DNA of 64,000 bases from Rhizobium tibeticum (GTDB taxonomy: Bacteria > Pseudomonadota > Alphaproteobacteria > Rhizobiales > Rhizobiaceae), in contig NZ_FOCV01000027.1 in assembly GCF_900110205.1 (NCBI RefSeq), forward strand, positions 22,568 to 86,567, written 5' to 3'. Every line of letters begins with the position of its first letter. The first letter of the stretch is position 1. The notes beneath the pieces were generated by a model. The model was not told where the DNA came from. It saw nothing but the letters and a program-made list of their open reading frames with translations, and did not search any database. A program made the translations under genes and the position numbers. This document shows positions 7,816 to 16,823 of the stretch, piece by piece.

Positions 7816-9312
7816 ATGACAAAGGAAGCCGCTCAGATCAGTGCAACTTTGCTGTTGTTTGCGGCGATGATCGTGCCGTTGATGACGCGAGGATGGCCGC
7901 TTTGGGCGAGAGCCGCGTGGCAGTTGGCGGCTTTCATCGCGCTCACATATCTCGTGCTGCGAACGGTGGGTTCACCGTTTGGTCCGGAATTTGATACCGT
8001 GCAGCCCGGCGCCCGAATATGGCAGCAACTTATCGGGGTCGGATGGTGGCTTATCGCGGCCCAGTGTGCAATCGGCATTGTCCGGCTGTTCGTGGTGTTC
8101 GAGGCCAAGCCACGAGAAACCCGTATCGTCTCCGACCTGATGGCTGGGATCATCCATCTTCTGACGCTGTTCGCCGTGATCAACTTCGTCTTCGCCGTTC
8201 CGGTCGGCGGCCTTCTTGCAACCTCCGGCGTCATTGCGATTGTGTTGGGCTTAGCGCTTCAGAGTAGCTTGTCAGACGTATTCTCGGGGATCGCCGTTGG
8301 CATAGAGCGGCCCTACAGTCCCGGCGATCTGGTTTGGGTAGAAGGCGGGATCGAAGGCCAGGTCATACAGGTAAACTGGCGCTCCACGCACATTGCGACG
8401 CCGAACGGGGACGTTGCCATCGTTCCCAACAGCGTGATGGCCAAGGCACGCCTGGTGAACCACAGTATGCCGACGAACATCCGTCGCGTCTCAATCACGG
8501 TGAAGCTCGCGGCGAACGAATTGCCGGATCGTTGCATGGCGGTTCTGAACGCGGCAGTCAAAACCTGCATGTTGCTGTCAGCGACGCCGCCGCCCAGTGT
8601 CGCCCGCACGGACCTTCAGGGCGATGGCGTGGCCTATGACATCAGCTTTTCCATTCCAAGCATCGAAGTGCTCGTCGCAGCACGTACCGAACTGCTGGGA
8701 CACGTCCAATCCCATCTTCGCCACGCGGGCATTGCACTTGCCGTTCCGGGTGTCCCGATCCAAGCGCGCTTGGAAGTTCCAAGCGCAGCAACACTCCTCC
8801 AGGAGTCTGACTGGTTCGGAGTGCTCGCCGAGTCCGATCGAATTCTCTTGGCGGAGCATCTGGTCCAGGTGTGGTTTGCGGCAGGCGACAAACTCATGAA
8901 GCAGGGCGATGATCCGAAAGTGCTGTTCATTCTGGCGTCGGGCACCGTGGAGATTTCGAATGACACTCCCGAATGGCCGGAAGTGATCTTCCGATTGGGG
9001 CCGGGCAGCAGCCTCGGGGCGATCGGCATGATCACAGGGACACCCTACGCGGCAACCGCTACCGCACTGACACCCGTGACCGCTTACAGCCTTGACAAAC
9101 AGGGCGTGGGTGACGCCATCGCGGTACGGCCGGATCTCGTCAAGAGCTTTGAAGTATTGGCTCGCAGGGGGCAGGAAATGAACCGCAGGGACGTGGTTGC
9201 GCGTCAGAGCGACGATGCTGAAGCGCCCGAGATGTTCCTATCGAAGCTTCGCAGCTTTCTGCGAAAGATCTCAGAGACCCCCCGCAGCGAGGGCCAAAGG
9301 CGACGCCGCTAG
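7816..9312 (+). CDS. MscS-type channel with cyclic-nucleotide-binding domain
   Basis: About 498 residues. The first 105 residues hold three hydrophobic segments, followed by the MscS pore helix and beta domain: VGGLLATSGVIAIVLGLALQ, then LSDVFSGIAVGIERPYSPGD, both close to the MscS consensus. From roughly residue 330 a cyclic-nucleotide-binding (CAP_ED) domain follows, with the phosphate-binding-cassette-like turn FRLGPGSSLGAIGMITG. Such fusions are proposed to be ligand-modulated mechanosensitive channels of the inner membrane. Two nucleotide-cyclase genes elsewhere in the window could in principle supply the ligand. An ATG 33 bases upstream is also in frame. Confidence 0.92.
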   Translation: MTKEAAQISATLLLFAAMIVPLMTRGWPLWARAAWQLAAFIALTYLVLRTVGSPFGPEFDTVQPGARIWQQLIGVGWWLIAAQCAIGIVRLFVVFEAKPRETRIVSDLMAGIIHLLTLFAVINFVFAVPVGGLLATSGVIAIVLGLALQSSLSDVFSGIAVGIERPYSPGDLVWVEGGIEGQVIQVNWRSTHIATPNGDVAIVPNSVMAKARLVNHSMPTNIRRVSITVKLAANELPDRCMAVLNAAVKTCMLLSATPPPSVARTDLQGDGVAYDISFSIPSIEVLVAARTELLGHVQSHLRHAGIALAVPGVPIQARLEVPSAATLLQESDWFGVLAESDRILLAEHLVQVWFAAGDKLMKQGDDPKVLFILASGTVEISNDTPEWPEVIFRLGPGSSLGAIGMITGTPYAATATALTPVTAYSLDKQGVGDAIAVRPDLVKSFEVLARRGQEMNRRDVVARQSDDAEAPEMFLSKLRSFLRKISETPRSEGQRRRR

Positions 9313-9349
9313 TCATGAAATGCCGGGGGTAAAGTCTCTTGCACGGGAA

Positions 9350-9370
9350 GCGGGAGCCGGAACCTCCCGC
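9350..9370. terminator. Hairpin after the MscS gene
   Basis: GCGGGAG and CTCCCGC form a perfect 7-bp stem with a 7-base loop, 38 bases after the MscS stop. There is no T-run, so it is only a possible terminator. Confidence 0.4.
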
Positions 9371-9434
9371 GATGAAGGGCTTGAAAGGCGAGGGTATCAG
9401 AACCGCTGTTTCCGACCGGATACGGCGTGGCGTC

Positions 9435-9480
9435 GCGCAACGGGCTCCTTAGATCACGACGCTGCCATCACGTTGAGAGC
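9435..9480. repeat. Copy 2 of a ~45-bp dispersed repeat
   Basis: GCGCAACGGGCTCCTTAGAT to the CCATCACGTTGAGAGC end matches the stretch at 3466-3510 with a handful of differences. Confidence 0.55.
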
Positions 9481-9539
9481 CGTTCGCCAGCCCAACGGGC
9501 TCTACAATCTGTCGAAGCTGTCGGTGGCTGAGGCACGAA

Positions 9540-9868
9540 GGCCAGGGCGTTGAAGCAGATGCCGCGCCGCTGTTGCTGGACAGATAGCTGTCGAGATCGA
9601 CATGCTTGTCCTTGGTGATCTCGTAGGCCTTGTCGGGATCGCGGTTGACCTCATCGAGCGGGCGCGTGGAACTGCCGTCCTGTTCAAGAGCCGCCTGCTG
9701 TTGCTGGTCGCGAATGACGATGTCGCCTAGACCGACGCGGTGGCGCGATCCGTCTGGCGCGTGTCGTCGAGCTGATAGGAGCCCTCCAGCGTGTGGTTGG
9801 TGGTGGGGTTGCCGTTTTCGTCTTTGCCCCTGGAAAGATCGATGCCGAGATCGACGCTGAAACCTTCA
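9540..9868 (-). pseudogene. Filamentous haemagglutinin (TpsA/FhaB-like) fragment, frameshifted
   Basis: In one minus-strand frame the sequence reads VDLGIDLSRGKDENGNPTTN and GSYQLDDTRQTDRAT. After a frame change near 9735 it continues DIVIRDQQQQAALEQDGSS and TRPLDEVNRDPDKAYEITKD. This wording is characteristic of the distal region of large haemagglutinin-repeat proteins secreted by two-partner systems, which reach thousands of residues; about 110 remain. Together with the TpsB fragment near 11.1-11.7 kb it marks a destroyed two-partner secretion locus. Confidence 0.7.
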
Positions 9869-10012
9869 TAGCCCCTCCGGCCAAAGCGTCGATCCTGCGT
9901 CGGTTCGAAACTGACCTTCTGACCATCCTTGATGCCTGACAGCCTCGAACACTCTACGGCCGAAATGTGGGCGAACACATCCGGAAAACCGTTGTCGGGG
10001 CTATGGAGCCAT
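9869..10012 (-). pseudogene. Cold-shock protein fragment fused to the haemagglutinin relic
   Basis: The frame reads DNGFPDVFAHISAVECSRL followed by SGIKDGQKVSFEPTQDRR, the second half of a CspA-type protein (RNP2-like VFAHISAVE and the KVSFE strand). The first half, with the usual KGFGFI motif, is degraded: only GSIAP-like coding remains in another frame. The open frame runs without a break from the Csp part into haemagglutinin sequence near 9868, so two unrelated genes were joined by a deletion. Confidence 0.65.
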
Positions 10013-10020
10013 AGCCATTC

Positions 10021-10375
10021 TCAGAGTTGAATTATTTCACAGTACCAGTAGCCAATGTAAATCTTCGGTTGATTTGCGGTGCGCAAAATATCCACCCAAG
10101 TCAGTTTGACAGGATACATGATGAAGTTTGGACGGCAGGCTCAATTGCAAGAGTTGAAGGTTGGGGGATCGAAACAACTCATAAAACAGTACGGGCGCTA
10201 ACCTGATGGGGGAGCGCCCGTATGTTGCTGCCGCGACAAAAACCAATTGTGTGGCAGGCCGCTTGCTTGAGGCGGTCGTGTATAGACGTAACCCGAGTCG
10301 GGCAACCCCGTTTTTGCAGCGCAGCTATGCATGGCCCGGAGTTATCCATCCAAGGTCGCCAATTGACGGGGGTGC
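10021..10375. other. Non-coding stretch, no supported gene
   Basis: AT-richer than its neighbours, with several short unsupported frames. No domain, repeat or strong hairpin stood out. Confidence 0.4.
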
Positions 10376-10804
10376 TTAGAAGTCAACTACGACTGATGGA
10401 GCGCTCCGGTTTGCCGGTCCGTGATACACTGCCTCTATGTTGTTTCCGTCCGGGTCAAGCAGGAACGCGGCGTAGTATCCAGGATGATAGGATCGCTCAC
10501 CGGGTTTGCCGTTGTCGATGCCGCCGTTGGCAATGCCCGCGCTGTGGAATGCATCTACAGTGGCACGGTCCTTTGCCTGGAAGGCCAAGTGATGCCGACC
10601 TGTAAGCTTTCCAAGGGCGGCATCACTGTCTCGGGATGATATGAAGAGTTCGTCGGCCCAGAAATAATCGTCTGCCTCACCGCCAATTGGTATTTCAAGC
10701 ACCTCAAACAGTGGGCGATAAAAGGCGCGGCTCGCGGAGAGGTCAGCGACAACTAGTTGGATGTGATCGATTAGTCGACCACGATGAAGTTGCGCAGTTT
10801 CCAT
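10376..10804 (-). CDS. VOC-superfamily (glyoxalase/bleomycin-resistance fold) protein
   Basis: A 142-residue protein starting at METAQ, chosen because GGAGGCATCGAA lies directly upstream. It opens with IDHIQLVVADLSASRAFYRPLF, the first beta-alpha-beta of a VOC module, and closes with AFLLDPDGNNIEAVYHGP, where the D-P-D-G-N-x-I-E motif includes the usual metal-ligand glutamate. These proteins include glyoxalases, dioxygenases and resistance proteins; this variant resembles the many uncharacterised single-domain members. It sits alone amid secretion-system relics. Confidence 0.88.
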   Translation of the reverse strand: METAQLHRGRLIDHIQLVVADLSASRAFYRPLFEVLEIPIGGEADDYFWADELFISSRDSDAALGKLTGRHHLAFQAKDRATVDAFHSAGIANGGIDNGKPGERSYHPGYYAAFLLDPDGNNIEAVYHGPANRSAPSVVVDF

Positions 10805-11100
10805 TTCGATGCCTCCAATTCGATAGGTTGAAGAAACGGCATGAGGAAGGTGTCGGTTCCACGCGGGGACCACAACAGGAATATTTCTGCTGCAGTAATT
10901 TCTCGCCCGAAAAGGCGGCGTTTATCCATCCTGGACATCCGTCCAACGTTTCACATCTACCGGCTTTGACCTAGCGGGTGCTGCCTGATGGGACCGATGG
11001 GCGTCCCGGCAGTAGGGACGCATTGCTAGAATGGATTGTATCAAAATGAACAATTATTCTCACGCGTCCCGGTTGAAGGGGCAATGAAGGTTTCTCCTAG

Positions 11101-11715
11101 GACATCGATCATCTCACAGCGCCATATCAGGACCGCTGCATCGGCGTTGCCGATATCAGCGGATTGCTGAAGGCGTTGACCAACCTCTATCTCGACAAGG
11201 GGTTCGTCACCTCGCGCGCCTATGTGCCGCCGCAGGACATCGCGGGCACCCGCCTCTTGAAACTGACGGTCGTCGAAGGGACGATTTCCGACATCTACCT
11301 GAACGGCAAGGCGAGCGAGCGAAACGGTGCTCTTGCCACGGCCTACCCCGGCATGAAGGGAAAGATCGCCAACATCCGCGATGTCGAGCAGGGCTCGACC
11401 AGACCAACCGTCTGTCGTCAAACGACGCAAAGACCTCGATGCTTCCGGGCTCCAAGCAGGGCACCTCCATCCTCAATGTCGAGAACAAGCCAAGCAAGCG
11501 CTGGCATTTGACCCTTGCCAACAACAATCTCGGTCAGGAAAGCACCGGCTACTCAGCAGAGCAAGGTCTCGCTCGGCTTCGATGACCTCCTCGGCCTCAA
11601 CGACCAGCTCGGATTATCCTACGGCACTCCCACATGGCGACCGTGGTCACCTCGAATTCTCGTGAAGACCAAGCTTCTCATCATCGCTAAAATCCTACGC
11701 CTATGTTGACGCGGA
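11101..11715 (+). pseudogene. TpsB/ShlB-type outer-membrane transporter fragment, frameshifted
   Basis: The first frame reads LLKALTNLYLDKGFVTSRAY and LLKLTVVEGTISDIYLNGK, the POTRA region of ShlB/FhaC transporters that export haemagglutinins. Near 11395 the frame shifts (expected DQTNRLSSNDAKTSMLPGSK is in the next frame, followed by LNVENKPSKRWHLTLANNNL), and near 11565 it shifts again (SKVSLGFDDLLGLNDQLGLS). An in-frame stop lies just before the preserved part and the beta-barrel is missing. It is the partner of the haemagglutinin relic at 9540-9868, on the opposite strand. Confidence 0.8.
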
Positions 11716-11882
11716 CTTCGTTGAGCCGACGTCAGTCACCATCGTGACGGTGGGACTCGGCAATGCGGTCCGGGGTTCGTACGACCGCCAAGGCGGTGAT
11801 CTTCCGGCCGTTCGAATCTTGCAGCGTGAACGCGGGCGCCGGGCTGTCGGCCGGCTCGCTTCATGGTCCACTCGAATGCATG

Positions 11883-12203
11883 TTAGAAGGCAGCACGTTT
11901 ACGCCTCACCAGTCGTGCTGTTGCCCATACTGGCAACGCAAGAACAGCACCCCAAAGAATGCTGTTTCCAAAAACGACCGCCCACTGCAGTGGGGACGAT
12001 AACCCCTTGGTTTGCACATGTGAGATAGGCGAAAGGAGCGTGTCTGAAAGTGCCGTGACCAAACTTTCGAGTTGACTCATATCGCCACCCGAGTCGAAGC
12101 GCCCCATTCCCAACGAAAAACTGGCGAGAAGAGAGCTCAACGCCAGCAACAGATGAACCACTGCCAAAACTGCGGCAATCGTGAGGTATCTCGGGCGACT
12201 CAT
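11883..12203 (-). CDS. Small membrane protein with two predicted helices
   Basis: A 106-residue product (four more residues if the upstream start at 12215 is used). Hydrophobic segments lie at about residues 7-27 (LTIAAVLAVVHLLLALSSLL) and 72-94 (VVFGNSILWGAVLALPVWAT), with a basic tail ARLVRRKRAAF. The layout suggests two transmembrane helices with a loop of about 45 residues on the outside. I do not recognise the family, and no neighbour gives a hint. Confidence 0.55.
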   Translation of the reverse strand: MSRPRYLTIAAVLAVVHLLLALSSLLASFSLGMGRFDSGGDMSQLESLVTALSDTLLSPISHVQTKGLSSPLQWAVVFGNSILWGAVLALPVWATARLVRRKRAAF

Positions 12204-12571
12204 GCTGCGTTCCAACCGACGGCGGAGCGTTCACTGTCGAACTGCAAGTTAAGGCTCACGAACATTCGTACCTTTCGTTGATTGCGGCAGTCAATAGTGC
12301 CCCATCTCCGCCCATCACACCCTTCAAACCCTCGACGATCGTCGGAGCCTGGAACCTTATGGCATCTACATCAAAATGGATTCTGCGACAGTTGAGTGTG
12401 CAGAATTCTTCACGAACATATTTTCGGCAAGTAAACCGCCCATACCGCCGGAGAATTGGTCCACGTCAACTGACGGGTGTGATCGAAAGGGAAGGCCCCG
12501 CGGGCGATGGCTTCCCTTCTTGTCCTGCATGTCCTGTCAGAACAGTTAAAGACTACGCCGGTCTGGCGGGA
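12204..12571. other. Non-coding stretch containing a duplicated flank
   Basis: No supported gene. The last part (about 12507-12600), with CTTCCCTTCTTGTCCTG and later GGACCAAAG, resembles 26097-26175 and forms the 3' flank of the small duplicated gene. Confidence 0.45.
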
Positions 12572-12856
12572 TCACCAGTCGGACCAAAGTCCGAAGAGGC
12601 AGTTACGACCGATTGTGGCCGGCAAAAAATGGGACTGTACCTCGATCTCAAGCTCGAGGCAGCGTCGCTCGTATTCTTCTAGGAGCATCTTGTTTCCACC
12701 CTCTGCACGCAACTTGTCGCGGAACCTGACGGCGTCACCGTAGTTCTCGATGTCTTCCATCCACCAATGGGCTGCGGGCATAGGGTCGGAGATGTGGATG
12801 GCGCATGAGAAGCTCGCCAATCCATAGCGAAAGCTGTTGAAGCGTGGGTCTTCCAT
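12572..12856 (-). CDS. Small conserved protein, copy A of an in-window pair
   Basis: A 94-residue product. Its core AHWWMEDIENYGDAVRFRDK followed by LRAEGG and MLLEEYERRCLELEIEVQ is nearly the same as the 67-residue protein at 26369-26572. The core is helical and acidic with a conserved Trp pair and one Cys. The first 25 residues (MEDPRFNSFRYGLAS...) and the last 18 have no counterpart in the other copy. The start codon lies inside a palindrome, and an exact 20-bp tandem repeat follows upstream. No known family is recognised. Confidence 0.65.
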   Translation of the reverse strand: MEDPRFNSFRYGLASFSCAIHISDPMPAAHWWMEDIENYGDAVRFRDKLRAEGGNKMLLEEYERRCLELEIEVQSHFLPATIGRNCLFGLWSDW

Positions 12857-12897
12857 CTTTCAAAGATGAGGCTCTGCTTTCAAAGATGAGGCTCTGC
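12854..12897. repeat. Palindrome plus exact 20-bp tandem repeat at a gene start
   Basis: TTTCAAAGATGAGGCTCTGC occurs twice in direct tandem at 12858-12877 and 12878-12897. CATCTTT-C-AAAGATG at 12854-12868 is a perfect palindrome that contains the start codon of the minus-strand gene beginning at 12856. It could be an operator or a recent slippage duplication. Confidence 0.75.
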
Positions 12898-13183
12898 GAA
12901 CGGATGACAAATACACAGAGCCTCGTGCAGTTGAGGCTGATGTCGACATCATAGATAAAACGAGGCGATTCAGGATTAGTTCCAGACCGCAGCGTCGGCC
13001 CGCGAGTTGAGCACCTTGCCCGCTCTGCGAGCGCAAGCAAGCGGGACTTCTAAGAGCTCTCATGCCGCATGAGGGGTGGAATATATCTCCAGGATAGGTA
13101 GAATTCGAATAGTTGAAGCAATCAGTCTTTATATCGATACATACTAATGTACCTCGTGGCTGTATTGGATCCGGGGCGCAACG

Positions 13184-14506
13184 ATGCTTGAATTTTTCAG
13201 TCGGCATGCTCATCGATTTGTTCGCGACAATGACGGCAACTTCGCAGTTCTGACTGCGCTGGCAATAGTGCCGCTACTCGCGGCGGCTTCCGTTGCAGTT
13301 GACTACGCCAATGCCGGTTTCGAGGCTGACAAGCTGCAGGAGGCATTGGATAGCGCCGCGCTCAGGGCGGTCCGGCTTTACGGCGAGGGCCAAACCGAGG
13401 CGGAAGCCACTCAGATGGCGAACGAGACGTTCTTCGGCAATTGGGACCCCTCTCAACGCAACGGGGAAACCCCCGCGGTGGTGTTTCCCGCGTCTCTGAA
13501 TATCCTCTATTCGGAGGTGGGACAGCAGATAACGGCGGCGGCCGACTATTCTTTTGCCTACCAGCCGGTGTTTCTCACTCGCTTATCGTTCCCTATCTCG
13601 CGCCACAGCAGCGCTTCTTACCAGACGGGCGGCGAAGCCTGCATCTTGGCGCTCAATCGGACAGCCGACCGCGCGTTCGAGGTGAGCGGTAGTTCCAGGG
13701 TCGATACGTCTGGCTGCACGATCACCGCAAACTCAAGCAGCGACGAAGCCATTTATGTCGGCGGGTCGGGAACCCTGAAGACGGAATGTCTTTATACGCC
13801 GGGCAAGGTCTCGGCGTCGCCAAGCAGCACTACTCTTGCGTGCGGCCAACCGCGCGAAGGAAGCGCTGTGGCCATCGACCCGTTCAAGCGCAAAACAATG
13901 CCGACTGCCGGACAAGCGGTGGATCTGTCCGGATGCGGACAGAACTTTGTCGGGGGCGGCGGCGGTGGCGGCACGTGCAATGGTACGGGCAAGACACCAA
14001 ACAAACCTCCCGAAGGATATGCCGTGACGCCGAAGCCGGGGACGTACGACGGTCTGGAAATCAAGGGCAATGTGAAGCTGCAGCCCGGCAATTACATTAT
14101 CGATGGCGGCACTTTGAAGTTCGCCAGCCAGTCGGTCCTCACCGGCGATCAGGTCACCTTCTTCCTGCTGAACGGTGCCGCAATCGACATCCATGGCGGC
14201 TCGACCTTCAACGTCACCGCCCCGACATCGGGCGCCTGGGCCGGGTTCTCGATCGTCGCCGACCGAAGCAACACAGCTCCTGCGGTCATCAACGGGAACA
14301 GCAACTCGCACCTCAACGGCATCATCTACACGCCGGCGGCCCAGGAATTCCAGTACGCCGGCAATGGCGGGACGGGTGGCGAATGCGTCCGCATCATCGC
14401 CCAAGAGATCACAATGATCGGCAACAGCACGTTCAAGCTGGATTGCAAGTCGGAACTGGCGAACAACGAGATCAACAATCCCGGTGCGATCCGACTTGTT
14501 GAATGA
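13184..14506 (+). CDS. TadE/TadG-family pilus-assembly-like protein
   Basis: A 440-residue protein. The N-terminus carries the TadE/G signature: a charged start, DNDGNFAVLTALAIVPLLAA and a membrane helix ending in DYANA, followed by LQEALDSAALRAVRL, in which the helix continues as in type IV pilin-like proteins. The rest is exported and rich in Gly, Ser and Thr, with a long run of glycines near residue 255 and a C-terminal beta-rich region (IIYTPAAQEFQYAGNGGTGG). There is no von Willebrand domain. No other tad or flp genes are near, so it is an orphan; such genes are common in rhizobia. Its start has a weak ribosome-binding site. Confidence 0.85.
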   Translation: MLEFFSRHAHRFVRDNDGNFAVLTALAIVPLLAAASVAVDYANAGFEADKLQEALDSAALRAVRLYGEGQTEAEATQMANETFFGNWDPSQRNGETPAVVFPASLNILYSEVGQQITAAADYSFAYQPVFLTRLSFPISRHSSASYQTGGEACILALNRTADRAFEVSGSSRVDTSGCTITANSSSDEAIYVGGSGTLKTECLYTPGKVSASPSSTTLACGQPREGSAVAIDPFKRKTMPTAGQAVDLSGCGQNFVGGGGGGGTCNGTGKTPNKPPEGYAVTPKPGTYDGLEIKGNVKLQPGNYIIDGGTLKFASQSVLTGDQVTFFLLNGAAIDIHGGSTFNVTAPTSGAWAGFSIVADRSNTAPAVINGNSNSHLNGIIYTPAAQEFQYAGNGGTGGECVRIIAQEITMIGNSTFKLDCKSELANNEINNPGAIRLVE

Positions 14507-14676
14507 GGGCAGACAATCGGCGACTGGCGGGTAACCGTGTACGTTTCTTGTCCGCTTTCGAAGTCGGCACAGTGAATGTGGTGCGGGGCAGCACCTCGGC
14601 GGGAATCCTTGCCACCCTATGGCGACGAACGCGACGTCTGAGCAGCAGGATGGGACGCCCGGCCAAATGAATGCGT

Positions 14677-16122
14677 CTACCCCCAGAACCGCTTCGCATC
14701 GAGGATGTCGTCCACCGAGTCCTGCGCCTTACCAATGAGGACGTCTTTGTCGGCATGGGACAGCACACTGTCGCGAGCCGGGTGGTCGGCCAGACCGTAC
14801 TTCTCGAGGACATCGGGTCCGGTGGCGAGATCATTGAGCGCGCCCAGATGATCTTGAAGATCCGCCATGGCGGCGATGAACTTCTTGTACCGCCGCGCCC
14901 CACGCTTGCTGTCAAACAGAGAACCGAAGAATTCCGCCGCGTAGCGAAGCTTCTTCGCGTCCTTTCGAACCTGATGACGATGCTCATCGCCGACGGAGGC
15001 CAGCGCTCTGCCGTGCTTCTTCAGTTTCTTTCTCATCTTGTCGAGTGCCTCGGCGGTGAACTCCGCCGAGGGGCTCTGATCGGCTGCGTCCTTCCTCTCG
15101 AGATATTCGCCGCACTGAAGCCAGTCGTTAAAATCAAGCGCGAGCGCCCGAGCGCGCGACGAGTTCAGCGCCCCGATCGCATCGTCGTACGCGTCTCTGC
15201 GAGCGTCTGTCAGCTTACTCACCAGATCGGCGTCCTTAGCCTTCGCGAGCAGGACGTCGACGTTGCGGGCTTCGCCTAGTACGCTGGCCAGCCATCGCAC
15301 CTCGGCGTTCAGTCGCCCTGGCTCCTCGCCCGACAGGATTGGCTTGAACAGGGAAAACGCCGAACGCAAACGCCGGAGCGCCACGCGAGCTTGGTGCAGG
15401 GCTTCCGGGTTGCGTCGATGCAAGAGGACGTCCTCATTGAGGCGGAACTGCCGGAAGCAGGACGAGGCGATCGCCTGGAAGGCTGCCACGGACGGCATAT
15501 TGCGCTCGAGATCGAGACCCTCCGCCTTGAAGACGGACCTCTGCTGATCAACGAGCGCGAATCCTTTTTCCGACTTGGAGCGGACGCCGAACCGGGACAG
15601 GACGACCCCGTCGACCTTACGCGCGAGGATGAACAGGTCTTTTCGGTCGCCATCTTTCAGTTCGAGTTCGACTTCACGGATGGCCGATTGTCTGTCGCCG
15701 GACACGGCCTCGCCCTGATCGACCACGACCTCGATGAGCGACCCGTTCTCCTTCACGTTCCAGACGCGTCTTTCCACATCGACGTCGAATACCGGCTCTA
15801 CGGCGAGGTCGCTCCCGAACTCGCTCAACAGCGGGCTCGAATGGTCGAGAACGGGTTCCTCCCCGTCGATGGGAGTTTCCCATTCAGACCGTGCGAAGAG
15901 GGACTTGCTGGGTCCGGTGGCCTTCACCGTCTGCATGCGGGCGGCGCCGCTTCGCCGGATGCGGAGTGAGAAGCCTTCCTGGAAGAGCCTACGCTCGACG
16001 GTGTCGAAGTAGGTCGACGACTGCTCCAGAACCTTCTCGGGTTCGCCGAGAAGGTCGGAACCAAGAAGAGCCTCCAGGGCTTCGGTTGACAGTTCAAGCT
16101 TGATTTCGATTTCGGACGACAA
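14677..16122 (-). CDS. CYTH and CHAD domain protein (inorganic triphosphatase-like)
   Basis: A 481-residue two-domain protein. Residues 1-200 form the CYTH tunnel fold, beginning with the signature E-I-E-I-K-L-E-L and including SLRIRRSGAARMQTVK and IREVELELKDG, whose acidic and basic pairs bind triphosphate and divalent metal. Residues from about 215 form the helical CHAD domain with conserved histidines (EALHQARVALRRLRSAF; DEHRHQVRKDAKKLRYA), which in other proteins binds polyphosphate. The likely role is hydrolysis of inorganic triphosphate or handling of polyphosphate in the cytoplasm. It is divergent from the NUDIX pseudogene. Confidence 0.95.
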   Translation of the reverse strand: MSSEIEIKLELSTEALEALLGSDLLGEPEKVLEQSSTYFDTVERRLFQEGFSLRIRRSGAARMQTVKATGPSKSLFARSEWETPIDGEEPVLDHSSPLLSEFGSDLAVEPVFDVDVERRVWNVKENGSLIEVVVDQGEAVSGDRQSAIREVELELKDGDRKDLFILARKVDGVVLSRFGVRSKSEKGFALVDQQRSVFKAEGLDLERNMPSVAAFQAIASSCFRQFRLNEDVLLHRRNPEALHQARVALRRLRSAFSLFKPILSGEEPGRLNAEVRWLASVLGEARNVDVLLAKAKDADLVSKLTDARRDAYDDAIGALNSSRARALALDFNDWLQCGEYLERKDAADQSPSAEFTAEALDKMRKKLKKHGRALASVGDEHRHQVRKDAKKLRYAAEFFGSLFDSKRGARRYKKFIAAMADLQDHLGALNDLATGPDVLEKYGLADHPARDSVLSHADKDVLIGKAQDSVDDILDAKRFWG

Positions 16123-16224
16123 GGTGGACTCCGACTGTTAAGGGACGGTCGTCAACGGTGAGGCTGCTGTCACAGACTGATGTTACACCGATTTATCAAG
16201 GCGTCCTATGTTTCGAGCAGCATG

Positions 16225-16676
16225 ATGAAGGCGATGCTTGAGGAAGAACACCGAACTGGTGCAGGTGCCAGTCCCTTCGCGCGCGACGTCCGACAGGCAG
16301 GTGCGATCTGTTATCGTCGAAACAAGAACGGCGACCTCAGAATCCTGCTGGTCGGAAGCCGCCGAAACGGACGATGGGGCGTTCCCAGGGACACCTCGAT
16401 CCTGGCGAAACAACCGTGGCAGCAGCGCTTCGCGAAGCCTTCGAGGAAGCCGGCGTCGAAGGCTCGGTCGATCCGGATGTCTTCGGTTCGTTCTCGTATC
16501 GGAAGGAAAGTGCACCCCATCGGTATCAGGTCTCGGTTCATCTGCTCGAGGTCTCCCGCATGGCGACGGAGTTCCCTGAAAAGGCAATGCGGAAGCAGAA
16601 GTGGTTCCCGCTCAAGATTGCCATTCGAGACGTCGCCCAGCCGGGGCTGCGGACGCTCCTTCAACGCCTGCGATAG
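16225..16676 (+). pseudogene. NUDIX hydrolase copy 1, single-base frameshift
   Basis: The N-terminal half (AGAICYRRNKNGDLRILLVG then SRRNGRWGVP) and the C-terminal half (GHLDPGETTVAAALREAFEE then AGVEG, the NUDIX box) lie in adjacent frames. One A is missing at 16387-16388, in the codon for the lysine that precedes GHLDPGE; the partial copy at 31322-31532 retains AAG at the same place. The product resembles small DIPP-type diphosphoinositol-polyphosphate or Ap4A hydrolases, which fits the neighbouring triphosphatase. Without suppression only a 60-80-residue stub would be made. Confidence 0.88.
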
Positions 16677-16823
16677 ACACCAAGCCAGTCAGGGCGAGGC
16701 GAGGGAGGCTGAGACGCACTCTCGCTCTGTGACCACACGTCATCTTGCTACGAACGTACCAAACTTGTAGCAACGCCCGGCCGGGTTGCCGGCACTGGAT
16801 CTTTAGGAGCGCACCAAAGCATC

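Noticed and set aside
11760..11883. Minus-strand reading SPAPAFTLQDSNGRKIT, reminiscent of an AhpC/TSA-type redoxin start
   Set aside because: Only some 20 residues are suggestive, stops interrupt it, and neither the catalytic cysteine nor a start is present.
13786..14502. A 238-codon frame overlapping the TadG-like gene in another frame
   Set aside because: Rich in Arg, Gly and His with no structure, whereas the TadG frame has the TadE/G leader and continuous sense.
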